Assembly: GCF_014170305.1 (NCBI RefSeq)
Contig: NZ_LZZT01000050.1
Span: forward strand, 62,001-126,000
Length of the DNA: 64,000 nucleotides
Reading direction: 5' to 3'
DNA from: Achromobacter sp. UMC71
Lineage (GTDB): Bacteria > Pseudomonadota > Gammaproteobacteria > Burkholderiales > Burkholderiaceae_B
Shown: one piece after another, positions 7,675 to 16,613 of the stretch
Position numbering within the stretch: position 1 is the stretch's first letter
How the letters are laid out: each line of letters starts with the position of its first letter
Notes under the pieces: generated by a model
Database searches by the model: none
What the model saw: only the letters and a program-made list of their open reading frames with translations
Told to the model about the DNA's origin: nothing
Program-made: the position numbers and the translations under genes

Positions 7675-8940
7675 TCACTCGCTGATCAGTGACGAGCCCA
7701 GCAATAGCGCAATGCCAGTGGCCAGCCCGGGCGGTCGGGGCGCGGAGGCCCGCCCTGCGGTGGCATAGCCCTCGAAGGCGTCGGCTGTCATTGCCTTGCC
7801 GTGCAAATAGCCCTGGGTAACCTGCCCACCCATGCTCTTCACGAGTTTCAGGTCCTCTTCCAACTCGACGCCCTCGACCACGACAAGCGTGCCGAGCGCG
7901 CGCGCCATGTTGATGGTGCTCCACAAGATGCGGCGCGCATGCGGGTGATGCCGTGCATGGCTGATGAGGTGGCGGTCGATCTTGAGCTCATTGAAGGGTA
8001 CCCACAGCAGGCGGTCCAAAGAGGATCCGCCCGTGCCGAAATCGTCGATGGCGCAATTGAAGCCGCGCAGGCGCAATTGCGTGACCGCGCCCGTCAGGGT
8101 GGGGATGGCTGACGCGTCGCCGTCTTCGATGATTTCGATGACCATGCGCGCCGGATCGGCGCCGGCCCGCCTGGCGCATTCGGCCATGTGCTGGGCCCAG
8201 TCTACGGAGCAGGCGATGCCGGTCGGGATGTTGATGCTGATCGTGAGGTTGCGAATGCCGGAGAAACGGACCTGCGCCGAGAACGCCAGCCGCAGCATGT
8301 GATCAGTCAGCGCTTGCATCAGACCTTCCTCTTCGAAGGCAGGCAGGAAGGCAGATGGCTCGAGCAGGGAGCCATCGTCGCAACGCCATCGGGCCAGCAT
8401 CTCGGCACCGCGCAGCGCGCCATTGTCGGCGTAGTGCTGGGGTTGCAGGAACCCTTCTATGCGGTGCGTCTCCAGCGCTTCAAGCAGGTCCGCGCGGGTA
8501 GGTTGTGGCAATGAGGATTCGCGCAATGCGCCGGCTACGGTGGTCTGCCGATGTGCCCGCAGGTTCCGCGCCAGCGATGCTGCCACATCGCGCATGCGGC
8601 TGATCTTCAGCGGTTTCTCCAGCGTGGCAAAGGTCGGCAGGCCGCAAGATTGAGCATAGGCCGCTGCGGCCTGCACGACGCGGGCCTGGTGCCGGCTGGT
8701 GATGACAATGCCGCCGGCGCCACCTTGCCGGGTGAGTGCGTCGATCAGCTGCAAGCCAGTCATGTCGGGCATATCCAGGTCGAGCACCACCACGTCCCAG
8801 TGTCGTCCGCGCATTTGTGCCAACGCCTCCTGGCCGTTGCGCGCCGCGCCGATATGCGCGCCGGTGGCCTTGCGCAGCACAGTGGAGAGGCTCACGCGAT
8901 GGGTGTCGTATTCATCGACGACAAGAATGGTATTGATCAT
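7675..8940 (-). CDS. REC-EAL response regulator, c-di-GMP phosphodiesterase (RocR/PvrR type)
   Basis: 421 aa. Receiver domain (about 1-125) with D9, phosphoacceptor D54 (VVLDLDMP) and K109, then an EAL domain (about 150-395). The EAL signature reads EML, but the acidic and metal-binding residues appear to be present: E180, N237, E269, E272, D299-D300, K320, E356 and Q376. These keep almost constant spacing with the catalytic set known for Pseudomonas RocR, so an active phosphodiesterase is likely. Start at 8940 (MINTILVVDE) is chosen from the receiver alignment; the reading frame extends upstream without domain support. Its position next to a fimbrial operon mirrors Pseudomonas roc and pvr systems, where such proteins tune fimbriae or biofilm. 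That role here is inference. Confidence 0.88.
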   Translation of the reverse strand: MINTILVVDEYDTHRVSLSTVLRKATGAHIGAARNGQEALAQMRGRHWDVVVLDLDMPDMTGLQLIDALTRQGGAGGIVITSRHQARVVQAAAAYAQSCGLPTFATLEKPLKISRMRDVAASLARNLRAHRQTTVAGALRESSLPQPTRADLLEALETHRIEGFLQPQHYADNGALRGAEMLARWRCDDGSLLEPSAFLPAFEEEGLMQALTDHMLRLAFSAQVRFSGIRNLTISINIPTGIACSVDWAQHMAECARRAGADPARMVIEIIEDGDASAIPTLTGAVTQLRLRGFNCAIDDFGTGGSSLDRLLWVPFNELKIDRHLISHARHHPHARRILWSTINMARALGTLVVVEGVELEEDLKLVKSMGGQVTQGYLHGKAMTADAFEGYATAGRASAPRPPGLATGIALLLGSSLISE

Positions 8941-9463
8941 GGTGGCCCGCGAATGGCGTCTGGTTCTGGGTCGCGCCGCGCGATAACGCGTGCGAAAGAG
9001 GGCAGAGCCTGTGTGGCTGCCTGCCGCAAGAGATGGCCGTGATTCTTTCACTGGGCGGCGGCGGCTTGAATCAGCCCTGTCCTAGGTATTCGAGCGGGCA
9101 GGCCGGGCGCGGCAGGGTTGCGCTATGGCGAGGGCCATCTGCCCGGTGCCGGGCTTTGACTATTGTTCGAAATTCAACCCATTTGGGTGAGTAGTATTTC
9201 CAACTTCACCACACGAAATATGCCGCGAGCAAGGGCTTGGAGAACGAGAGGTATGTCCTGGTCTGCGCCCCGAAGGCGCGTCAGTCGCCGGTGCGGACGA
9301 AACGCTGTGCGCATGAGGCGGCCTCATGTGTTTTTCAGGGAGTTCGCGTCACTCGTACGCGTAATTTTCTCCCCGACCCGCGGGGTCACGAGATGCCCGT
9401 CACGGGCGTAAGAAATGCTTAGTGGATACCTAATCGCAGGGAAATAAAGGTATTGGAATTGCC
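8941..9463. other. Divergent intergenic region between REC-EAL and OmpR-like genes
   Basis: 523 bases. Short frames in it have no recognisable protein features or RBS. On the minus strand, GAACAATAGTCAAAG (9154-9168) resembles the upstream box of the shared promoter; 40 bases downstream of its AACAAT lies CATAGC as a possible weak -10. No further structure was recognised. The long spacing suggests several regulator sites. Confidence 0.4.
9154..9168 (-). promoter_or_regulatory. Partial copy C of the shared box upstream of the REC-EAL gene
   Basis: GAACAATAGTCAAAG on the minus strand matches the box of copy A (GAACAATCGTAAAGG) and copy B (AACAATAGTTAAAG). The 19-base block that follows in A and B is not conserved here. 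It is 214 bases from the REC-EAL start codon. This is a weaker claim than the A/B match. Confidence 0.35.
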
Positions 9464-10300
9464 ATGTTGTTCAAGAATTTCCAGATGCACGCTGACGTGA
9501 TGCCTGCCGATTCACTCGGCACCCAGGCGAATCCGGATCAAGGAGAAGATACTGATGGTGCCGGTGCCAGAACCGGCAAGCCCGTCACCGCGACGCGGCA
9601 TGTCGCGTTGGTCGGCCATGGCTTTGCGCAGGCGGACTTGCTGACGCAGTTGCTGGCGGCTCAGGGGTATCAGGCCTGCGTCATGGACACTTGGCCGGAA
9701 CGCGTCGATGGCACGCCGGGCATGGAGCGTGTTGACTTGGTCGTCCTGGACCTGCCCCGAGCGAGGGATGACGCGGGCGTTGCCTTGATTTCGCGCATCA
9801 GGGCGCACGTCACGACGATTCCGCCCATCCTGGTACTGGCGGACGAACTGGCTGAAGGTGAGCTGGCCAGCCTCTACGACGCGGGAGCGGACGATGTCAT
9901 GTTCAAGCCATTGCGCGTCGCGGTGTTTTCCGCGCGTCTGCAGGCGTTGGCGCGCCGGGTCTACTCGGATGCCGAACCCTTCTCGGGCATGTTGGAGGTG
10001 GGCGCCTACGTCATCGATCTGGCCGCGCGACAGTTGCGGCTCGACGGGCAGCTCATCAAACTTTCGAGCCGGGAATATGAATTGGCACTGTACCTGTTCA
10101 ACAATGTCGGCCGGCTGGTCAGCCGGGCGACGCTGGAGAAGGCGATCTGGGGGAGAGAACTGGGCATCGATTCCAAGACCCTGGACACGCACGTCTATCG
10201 TTTGCGGGTCAAGCTCCGGTTGCAGCCCGAAAATGGCCTGCAGCTCGCGAGCGTGTACGCGCAAGGGTTCCGCTTGATCCAGGTCCTGTCACAAGCATGA
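9464..10300 (+). CDS. OmpR-family regulator with degenerate receiver (paralogue 1)
   Basis: 278 aa. An extra N-terminal segment of about 45 residues (polar, probably disordered) precedes a receiver-like domain (46-165) and an OmpR/PhoB winged helix (about 176-275). The receiver keeps D96 (LVVLDLPR), GADD and K148 (FKPL), but the acidic pair that holds Mg2+ is gone (VALVGHGF in its place), so normal phosphorylation is doubtful. The DNA-binding part (KLSSREYELALYLF, DSKTLDTHVYRLR) is about three-quarters identical to that of the gene at 13585. No histidine kinase is nearby. Start at 9464 is tentative; the extra N-terminus could be shortened by an internal start. Confidence 0.8.
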   Translation: MLFKNFQMHADVMPADSLGTQANPDQGEDTDGAGARTGKPVTATRHVALVGHGFAQADLLTQLLAAQGYQACVMDTWPERVDGTPGMERVDLVVLDLPRARDDAGVALISRIRAHVTTIPPILVLADELAEGELASLYDAGADDVMFKPLRVAVFSARLQALARRVYSDAEPFSGMLEVGAYVIDLAARQLRLDGQLIKLSSREYELALYLFNNVGRLVSRATLEKAIWGRELGIDSKTLDTHVYRLRVKLRLQPENGLQLASVYAQGFRLIQVLSQA

Positions 10301-10388
10301 GCGGGGCATTCCTGCAGCGGCAAGCGTAGGGGGCCACCCGGCCAGTTGGGGAGCGGTCGACATTCAATAGGAGGCGATAGTAACGATC

Positions 10389-11234
10389 ATGACGACCGAA
10401 AATGGAACATTTGTCTTATTCGAAGCGCCGGAAAGCAGGCGTCGCTACGCTTCGTTGCTGGGCTGCCTGGGGTTTACGTTTCTGGAGCGGGACGTCGGTC
10501 CGGAACCGTTGCATCGAGAGTTTCGCGCCAGGGGGGGCGGAGCGATTTACCTTGTCCTCTCCGTCGGTTTGAATTTCCTTGTCACAGTAAGCCAGATCCG
10601 CACCAGCTTTCCGGATGCGGCGGTGGTGGCCGTGGGGGAGTTTTTCGACATGGAGCGCCGCATCCATGCCTATCTGGCTGGCTCGGACAATTGCCTGTCG
10701 GCCCAGTCAGGTCCGGAAGAGCTTGCCTCCATCCTGCTGGCCATTCGCCGCAAAGGCGCACAACGGATCGCCGGCGCGGCCGACGCCGAAGCAGATCGTG
10801 CAGGCGCGCTCGAACAGACTGGCTCCTGGGTCTTGACCGAGGATGGTTGGACGTTGGCGTCGACGGACGGCCCGCAGTTGTCGCTGAGAAAGTCCGAACG
10901 CCTCCTGTTGCTGGCGTTCGCGCGCAACCATGGCATGGCGGTCTACCGCGGGGAACCGCTAGAGGGCTCCAGGGGAGAACGCCTGACAGGGCGCACCATC
11001 GATGTGGTGGTGAACCGGCTGAGACGCAGGGCCGAAATGCAGGGGGTCGTGTTGCCGATCAGGAGCGTACGGGGACGTGGGTATGCTTTCGTGGGGGCAT
11101 TGCAGATCGCGGACGAGCGATTCGACACAGCAAAGATGGCGGACGGCCCGGGTGCACGCAGGGCAGCGCCGGTTCCTGCAAGTCTCTTAGGTTCCCTTGA
11201 GATCCTTGCGGGCCCGCCGCAGCAGCCAACGTGA
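10389..11234 (+). CDS. Winged-helix regulator with vestigial receiver-like N-terminus
   Basis: 281 aa. The C-terminal half (about 150-240) is an OmpR/PhoB-type winged helix (SLRKSERLLLLAFARNHG..., TIDVVVNRLRRRAEMQG, IRSVRGRGYAFVG). The first 125 residues have the size of a receiver domain, but neither the acidic pocket, the phosphoacceptor Asp nor the Lys can be found. A low-complexity tail of about 40 residues follows the wing. The AGGAGG at 10369 is 14 bases from the ATG, a poor spacing. Its 3' end overlaps the convergent LysR gene by 48 bases. Same strand and 88 bases after the first OmpR-like paralogue, so the two may be co-transcribed. Confidence 0.75.
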   Translation: MTTENGTFVLFEAPESRRRYASLLGCLGFTFLERDVGPEPLHREFRARGGGAIYLVLSVGLNFLVTVSQIRTSFPDAAVVAVGEFFDMERRIHAYLAGSDNCLSAQSGPEELASILLAIRRKGAQRIAGAADAEADRAGALEQTGSWVLTEDGWTLASTDGPQLSLRKSERLLLLAFARNHGMAVYRGEPLEGSRGERLTGRTIDVVVNRLRRRAEMQGVVLPIRSVRGRGYAFVGALQIADERFDTAKMADGPGARRAAPVPASLLGSLEILAGPPQQPT

Positions 11235-12092
11235 GAATTTCTCCAGCACGGGATCGTCTGCGCGAGCCTTCGGCGTGCAGATGAAGTAGCCGCCATCCGT
11301 CGATACCGGGCGCGGAAAGGGCAGTGCGACGCGGCGCGCGCGCAGATCCACTTCCAGCAGACAGCGCGGCACGATCCCCACGCCGAACCCTTCCGCGACC
11401 GCATCGATGATGTCGGCCACGGTGCTGAATCCGGAGTCGAGCGAGAAGGGCTGCGCGCAGCCTTGCGCGTGTATCCATTCCTTCCAGTTGCCAGGCTGTT
11501 CCAGGTGGTGCAGCAGCGGGTGTTCAAGCAGGTCCTCGGGCGTTCGCAGCCTCGCGGTGAGCTTAGGATGGCAGATCGGGACGATATGTTTGCCGGCCAG
11601 ATACTCGGACAGGATGTGGGGCGGCCAGGCCCCGCCATTGGCTGGTGGCGGTACGATCCAGCAATCGGTCTGCGGATCCAGGAAATCACTGGCGGGCATG
11701 TAAGGCTGCAATACCACGCGAACGTTCGGCACCAGCGCATTGAATTCCGGCAGCTTCGGGATCAGCCAACGCGTGGCCAGCGTCGATGCCGCGTTGATGA
11801 TCAGTCGGCTGCGGGTCGATGCGTCCGAGCCGATGTGCACCATCGCCTCATGTAGCCGGTGCAGCGCAGGATCGATCCGATCGAACAGGCGGCGCCCGGC
11901 ATCCGTCAGCGTGACGCCATAGCCGCGCCGCACGAACAGCATCACTCCCAGGCGCGATTCCAGCCGCCGGATACAGCGGCTGACGCCGCCTTGGGTCATG
12001 CCCAGGCTCTGCGCCGATGTACTGATGCTTCCCGCTCGGGCGACGGCGACGAAGGCGTGCAGTTCGGGCATGGAGGGGAGCAGCAGGCGCAT
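11187..12092 (-). CDS. LysR-family transcriptional regulator (paralogue 1)
   Basis: 301 aa: N-terminal winged helix (SMPELHAFVAVARAGSIS..., GVSRCIRRLESRLG) and a periplasmic-binding-protein-like effector domain (about 92-295), of GcvA type. Start at 12092 is chosen by alignment with the neighbouring paralogue at 13213, which begins MRLQLPSMPELHAF against MRLLLPSMPELHAF here. The target is unknown. LysR genes usually regulate a divergent gene, but here the upstream neighbour is the second LysR gene in the same direction. Confidence 0.88.
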   Translation of the reverse strand: MRLLLPSMPELHAFVAVARAGSISTSAQSLGMTQGGVSRCIRRLESRLGVMLFVRRGYGVTLTDAGRRLFDRIDPALHRLHEAMVHIGSDASTRSRLIINAASTLATRWLIPKLPEFNALVPNVRVVLQPYMPASDFLDPQTDCWIVPPPANGGAWPPHILSEYLAGKHIVPICHPKLTARLRTPEDLLEHPLLHHLEQPGNWKEWIHAQGCAQPFSLDSGFSTVADIIDAVAEGFGVGIVPRCLLEVDLRARRVALPFPRPVSTDGGYFICTPKARADDPVLEKFSRWLLRRARKDLKGT

Positions 12093-12307
12093 GGCGGGTG
12101 TCGGCGAGCCTGGGTGTGGCGGAGTCCGCCCGGAAACAGAGCGGAAAAGAGGAATGTTCCAGCCCGCCGGGGTCGCTGGCGGCTGGTCAGGACCAGTGTA
12201 GACGCGCAAGACGCGTTGAAATTAAAACTCCTCGCTGTGCCTGGCCGTTGCGGGTGTACGCGGCGTGGCGGCCGCGCAGCGTGCGCCTACGGAGTAGAGG
12301 CTGCGAT

Positions 12308-13213
12308 TCAGTCCGTTTCGAAGTCGCTTTCGGCGCATTCCAGCAGCCAGTCCCGAAAGGCCTCGATGACCGGGTCGCCGTCACGCGTCTTGGGCGTGCA
12401 CAGGTAGTAGCCGCGGCGGCTGGAATACGCCATGTTTGGCGGTACGGCAATGCGGCCCGCGCGCAAATCCATCTGCAGCAGGCAGGCCGGCGAGAGCGTG
12501 ACGCCGAAGTTGTCTGCGACCGCATCGATGGCGCCGGCCATGATGTTGAATTCGGAGTCCAGCGTCTGGGGGGGAGGCAGGCCGTAGGCCTCGCACCATT
12601 GCGACCAGAACTCGGGCACTTCGGCGTGATACAGCAGCGGATAGCGCAGCAGGTCCGCGGGCGTCTTGATGCACGGCAGCACCGAAGGATGACAGACCGG
12701 CACGGTCTCGCGGCCAATGATGTAGGTGGCACGTAGATGGCGGGGCCACTGGCCGGTGGCCGACTTGCGCCAATAGAGCCAGCAGTCTACGTCGGTCTCC
12801 AGAAAATCATCATCCAGCAAGTTGGGCTGGATGGTCACGCGTACGCCGGGCATGCGCTCATGAAACAGTGGCAGGCGTGGCACCAGCCAGCGCATGGATA
12901 GCGTGGACACAGTGCGCAGGCGCAGTACGCCGCCTGGGGCGCTGTCCGTTTGCACGCCCGCGATCGCGTCCGACAGCGTCTGCATGGCGGGCTCGACCTG
13001 ATCGTAGAGCCGTTGCCCGGCCGGCGTCAGTGACACGCCGCGGCTGTTGCGCACAAACAGCGGTGTGCCCAGTCGGCTTTCCAGGCGTTGGACGCAACGG
13101 CTGACGCCGCCCTGGGTGACGAAGAGCGTGTGCGCCGCGGCGGAAAAGCTGCCCGATCGCGCCACGGCGATGAAGGCATGGAGCTCGGGCATGGAAGGGA
13201 GCTGCAGTCTCAT
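12308..13213 (-). CDS. LysR-family transcriptional regulator (paralogue 2)
   Basis: 301 aa, the same length as its downstream paralogue and alike over the whole protein, most strongly in the first 60 residues. N-terminal HTH (VTQGGVSRCVQRLESRLG) and effector-binding domain (about 92-295). The genes are separated by 215 bases, so each probably has its own promoter. It is divergent from the second OmpR-like gene across 371 bases, which makes that gene its most plausible target. Effector unknown. Confidence 0.88.
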   Translation of the reverse strand: MRLQLPSMPELHAFIAVARSGSFSAAAHTLFVTQGGVSRCVQRLESRLGTPLFVRNSRGVSLTPAGQRLYDQVEPAMQTLSDAIAGVQTDSAPGGVLRLRTVSTLSMRWLVPRLPLFHERMPGVRVTIQPNLLDDDFLETDVDCWLYWRKSATGQWPRHLRATYIIGRETVPVCHPSVLPCIKTPADLLRYPLLYHAEVPEFWSQWCEAYGLPPPQTLDSEFNIMAGAIDAVADNFGVTLSPACLLQMDLRAGRIAVPPNMAYSSRRGYYLCTPKTRDGDPVIEAFRDWLLECAESDFETD

Positions 13214-13584
13214 GGGGAGGCCCGGGTGATATTCCGCGGCGTCATAGGTTGGGGCCGCATTGTCGATTGTTTCCGGCGCGATCTCTGCTTAGATTAGTGG
13301 CTGCCGAGCAACGATGTGCTGTGAATATGCGGGCATCTACCTTGAATGGCGCGCATTTTTGCATTATTTCGCTTTGTTGCGCAGGAGCTCATTGGGCGGG
13401 GGCATACGGTTTGTCCCGTGGTGAATCGTGATGACGGAGCGTAACGCCTTGGCGTGAGCAGGATGCTATTCCGTCATTCTTTCAATTTATATCAGTTCAT
13501 TTTTTTTATACAGCAGCGGGTCATCCCGAGTTGTGTTTTGCGCACCATGCGGCTGCTCAGTCGCGGGGTGCCTTGAGGTGATTT
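13214..13584. other. Divergent intergenic region between LysR and OmpR-like genes
   Basis: 371 bases, AT-rich near 13480-13525 (a T run followed by TATACA, a possible -10 for the OmpR-like gene). No copy of the shared promoter element was found, and no gene is supported. Confidence 0.4.
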
Positions 13585-14310
13585 ATGAAGATCGCAGTAT
13601 TGAGTGGCAAGCGTGAGCAGGCGGAGGTGATGACCTTCTTGCTGAATGCAATGGGGCATGAGGTTTCGATCTACGAGCAGTGCAACTTGTTCCTGGAATC
13701 GGGCCGCGCGGTGGAGTATGACCTGTTCATCCTGGATCTGGGCACAACTGTGGACAGCATGGTCGCGCCAATCATCGAGCGCGTCAGGAGTGCCGGCAAA
13801 CGGGCTCAACCCGTGATCTTGCTGGTTGGCTGTGCGAACGATGACGGCGATGTCACCGCGGGGCTTGCGGCGGGTGCCGACGATTGCATGAGCAAGCCGG
13901 TGCGCCTCGGAGAGATGGCCGCGCGGGTCAACGCGTTGTTGCGCCGTGCTTACCCTCATTCGGTGCTGCCCGCCGATTCGATCCAGGTCGGGGACTATCA
14001 CCTGGATTCCGTAGGCCGGATCGTCACGCTGCGAGGGCAGGCCATGAAGCTGTCGCGCCGGGAATTCGACCTTGGCCTGTACCTGTTCCGCAACCTCGGC
14101 CGCCTGGTGCCGCGCATCGCGCTCGAAAAGGCGATATGGGGCCGCCTGCTGGAATTCGATTCCAAGACGCTGGATACGCACGTATACCGCCTGCGCACGA
14201 AGCTGCAGTTGCAGCCCGAAAACGGACTGCAACTGAACAGCGTCTACGCGCGGGGGTTCCGCTTGACGCAGGTCATGGCGACCGCGGCCGACCAACGCGT
14301 CTACGCTTAA
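13585..14310 (+). CDS. OmpR-family regulator with degenerate receiver (paralogue 2)
   Basis: 241 aa: receiver-like domain (1-120) and OmpR/PhoB winged helix (about 135-235). D51 (LFILDLG) and K104 (MSKPV) remain, but the acidic pair expected near residues 7-8 is replaced (AVLSGKRE). The winged helix is about three-quarters identical to that of the gene at 9464 (DSKTLDTHVYRLR, LQPENGLQL, GFRL shared). TTGAGGTGATTT precedes the ATG. No kinase partner is adjacent. The loss of the same receiver residues in both paralogues points to a shared, phosphorylation-independent mode of action. Confidence 0.85.
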   Translation: MKIAVLSGKREQAEVMTFLLNAMGHEVSIYEQCNLFLESGRAVEYDLFILDLGTTVDSMVAPIIERVRSAGKRAQPVILLVGCANDDGDVTAGLAAGADDCMSKPVRLGEMAARVNALLRRAYPHSVLPADSIQVGDYHLDSVGRIVTLRGQAMKLSRREFDLGLYLFRNLGRLVPRIALEKAIWGRLLEFDSKTLDTHVYRLRTKLQLQPENGLQLNSVYARGFRLTQVMATAADQRVYA

Positions 14311-14359
14311 CCGGCGCGCATTTGCGTTTCCGCTGCGACCTGCGGGAGTCGGCACCCGC

Positions 14360-15589
14360 TCACGTCAATTCCCGCCCCTTGGTCTCGGGCAGCAGCAGCG
14401 CGGTGACGATCACCACCACGTAGGCTCCCGTGGCGAACGCGCCAATGGCCCAGGCCAATCCATGCGTCTGGCTCAGAAAGCCTACCAGGCTGGGGAACAG
14501 CGCGCCGATGCCACGGCCGAAATTGTAGGCAAAGCCCTGGCCGGTGGCTCGCACCGAGGACGGAAACAGCTCGGTCAGGTATGCGCCGATGCCGCTGAAG
14601 ATGCCCGAGGCGGCAAAACCGAGCGGGAAGCCCAGCACCAGCATTTGTTCGTTCGACAGCGGCACCTGCGTATACAGATAGACGCTGGCCGCCGACAACA
14701 CCGAGAAGATGAGCAGGTTCGCGCGCCGGCCCAGGCGATCGGCCAGGTAGGCCCCGGCGATATAGCCGCAAAACGAACCAATGATGATGACGAGGAGGTA
14801 GCCGCCGGTGTTAAGCACGGACAACTGCCGCTCGGTCTTGAGGAAGGTAGGCAGCCAAGTCGTGATCGCATAATAGCCGCCTTGCACACCGGTGCACAGC
14901 AGCGACGTCACCACCGTGGTCTTGAGCAGCGCCGGTGAAAAGATGGTCCAGAAAGACGGCCGCTGTTCCCCATTGGCCCGCTGCGCGAGCGTGCGTTGGA
15001 ATACTTCGGGCTCAGGCACGTGTTTGCGGATGTACAACACCAGGAAGGCTGGCAGCACGCCGATCCAGAAGAGGCTGCGCCAGGCCCATTCGGGCGGCAG
15101 GAGCGAAAACGCCAGGGTATAGAGGATCGCCGCTGCGCCCCAGCCCACCGCCCAGCCGCTCTGGACCGTACCCACGGCCTTGCCGCGGTGCTCGGCGCGC
15201 ACGATTTCGCCCATCAGCACCGAGCCGACTGCCCACTCGCCGCCGAAGCCCAGCCCTTGCAGCGCGCGCAGCACGAACAACTGTTCGAAATTCTGCGCGA
15301 AGCCGATGGCCACGGTGCAGGCGGAAAACCACAGGATGGTGTATTGCAGGACGCGCACGCGGCCATAGCGATCGGCCAGGATGCCCGCTAGCCAGCCGCC
15401 TATCGCCGAAAACAGCAGCGTCACCGTACCCAGCATGCCCGCCTGGCCCTTGTCGATTCCCCAGAGGGTGATCAACGTGGAAATCACGAAAGTAAAGACC
15501 ATGAAGTCGAGCGCATCGATGGCCCAGCCACCGAACGCGCCGATGAAAGTCCGGCGCTCGGTGGCGCTAAGTTCTCTGTACCATTGCAT
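14360..15589 (-). CDS. MFS transporter, organic-acid type
   Basis: 409 aa, twelve predicted membrane helices. Family signs: the first helix FGGWAIDALDFMVFTFV, the A motif between helices 2 and 3 (GILADRYGRVRVL) and LQGLGFGGEWAVGSVLMGE in helix 4-5, as in carboxylate:H+ symporters of the aromatic-acid/sialate/lactate group. It lies 92 bases after an amidohydrolase gene and downstream of a GntR regulator on the same strand, so it probably imports the substrate of that hydrolase or a precursor. Substrate not identifiable from sequence. Confidence 0.87.
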   Translation of the reverse strand: MQWYRELSATERRTFIGAFGGWAIDALDFMVFTFVISTLITLWGIDKGQAGMLGTVTLLFSAIGGWLAGILADRYGRVRVLQYTILWFSACTVAIGFAQNFEQLFVLRALQGLGFGGEWAVGSVLMGEIVRAEHRGKAVGTVQSGWAVGWGAAAILYTLAFSLLPPEWAWRSLFWIGVLPAFLVLYIRKHVPEPEVFQRTLAQRANGEQRPSFWTIFSPALLKTTVVTSLLCTGVQGGYYAITTWLPTFLKTERQLSVLNTGGYLLVIIIGSFCGYIAGAYLADRLGRRANLLIFSVLSAASVYLYTQVPLSNEQMLVLGFPLGFAASGIFSGIGAYLTELFPSSVRATGQGFAYNFGRGIGALFPSLVGFLSQTHGLAWAIGAFATGAYVVVIVTALLLPETKGRELT

Positions 15590-15681
15590 GGATTAGTCTC
15601 TTGAATTATCAGTATCTGCGCGCGCCTGGGGCGCTGCTCCGCGGGAAGGGCTCGGCGCGCGCGAGGCGGCCCGGCGGAAGA

Positions 15682-16581
15682 TCAAACGGGTCGAAAGTCG
15701 TATAGGCGCTGCGGGTTGTCCACGAGGATGCGGCGGCGGACTTCGGGGGCCGGCGCCCAGTCCGTCAACTGATTGCGCAGCTTGCCGGTGTCTACCATGC
15801 GTGGCAGGTGCACATGGGGCCAGTCGCTACCCCAGACCAGTTGGTCGGGCGCGGCGTCGATCAGCGCGCGCGCCCAGGCCGTGACGTCACCGTAGTCGTC
15901 GTGGCGTTCGCTGATGCGGTAGGCGCCGGACAGCTTGGCCCACCAGCCGTGGTCCTGCAGCAGGCTGCGCATGGCCTGGAATCCCGCGCTGTCGATGCCT
16001 TCGGACACGGGCATGTGGCCCATGTGGTCAATCACGCCGGGCACTGGCAGCTTGCGCATGCGCGGCATGAGCGCGGGCAGTTGCCGCGCGTCCATCAGGA
16101 ATTGCATATGCCAGCCCAGGCCCGCGATGCGGTGTGCCAGGGTTTCCATCGCATCGAAGCCGATGCCACCGCCGAACAGGACATTGATGCGCAGCCCGCG
16201 CACGCCCGCGGCATGCATGGCCTCCAGTTCGGCGTCCGTTACCGAGGGGGCTACCACGCCAATGCCTCGCAGGCGGTCCGGGTGGCGGCGCAGTACCTGC
16301 AGCATGTAGCGGTTGTCGGTCCCGTACACGCTGATCTGCACCAGCACTCCGCGAGCCATGCCTTGCGCGTCGAGCATGGACAGGTAGGCCTGCTCCGTGG
16401 CGGGGTGCGGTGTGTAGGTTCGCTCGGTCACCATGGGGTAGGCATCGCGGTCCGCAGCGACCACGTGCGCATGCGTGTCAACGGCACCGGGCGGAACCGC
16501 GAAGGACGAGGGGGCCATGCGTTCCAGGGGCGGCAGGCAGAAGGGGACGTCCTCGCGAGGACGCGTGGAATCGAGGGTCAT
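15682..16581 (-). CDS. Amidohydrolase-superfamily hydrolase (LigI-like)
   Basis: 299 aa TIM-barrel of the amidohydrolase-2 family. Metal and substrate motifs: DTHAHV near residue 35 (first strand HxH), VIDHMGHMP near 187, and WGSDWPH near 250 (the final-strand Asp). The same layout occurs in 2-pyrone-4,6-dicarboxylate lactonase and related lactone or aryl-acid hydrolases; some members are metal-independent. Cytoplasmic (no signal peptide). Grouped with a GntR regulator 32 bases upstream and an MFS transporter downstream, it probably opens a cyclic or aromatic-derived intermediate. The exact substrate is unknown. Confidence 0.85.
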   Translation of the reverse strand: MTLDSTRPREDVPFCLPPLERMAPSSFAVPPGAVDTHAHVVAADRDAYPMVTERTYTPHPATEQAYLSMLDAQGMARGVLVQISVYGTDNRYMLQVLRRHPDRLRGIGVVAPSVTDAELEAMHAAGVRGLRINVLFGGGIGFDAMETLAHRIAGLGWHMQFLMDARQLPALMPRMRKLPVPGVIDHMGHMPVSEGIDSAGFQAMRSLLQDHGWWAKLSGAYRISERHDDYGDVTAWARALIDAAPDQLVWGSDWPHVHLPRMVDTGKLRNQLTDWAPAPEVRRRILVDNPQRLYDFRPV

Positions 16582-16613
16582 GTTTTCTCCGGGGTAAGGC
16601 CGTCAGCGGGTGT

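Noticed and set aside
9163..9422. Two short plus-strand frames (82 and 61 codons) before the OmpR-like gene
   Set aside because: Arg/Pro-rich composition, no RBS, overlapping each other in different frames; typical of non-coding GC-rich DNA.
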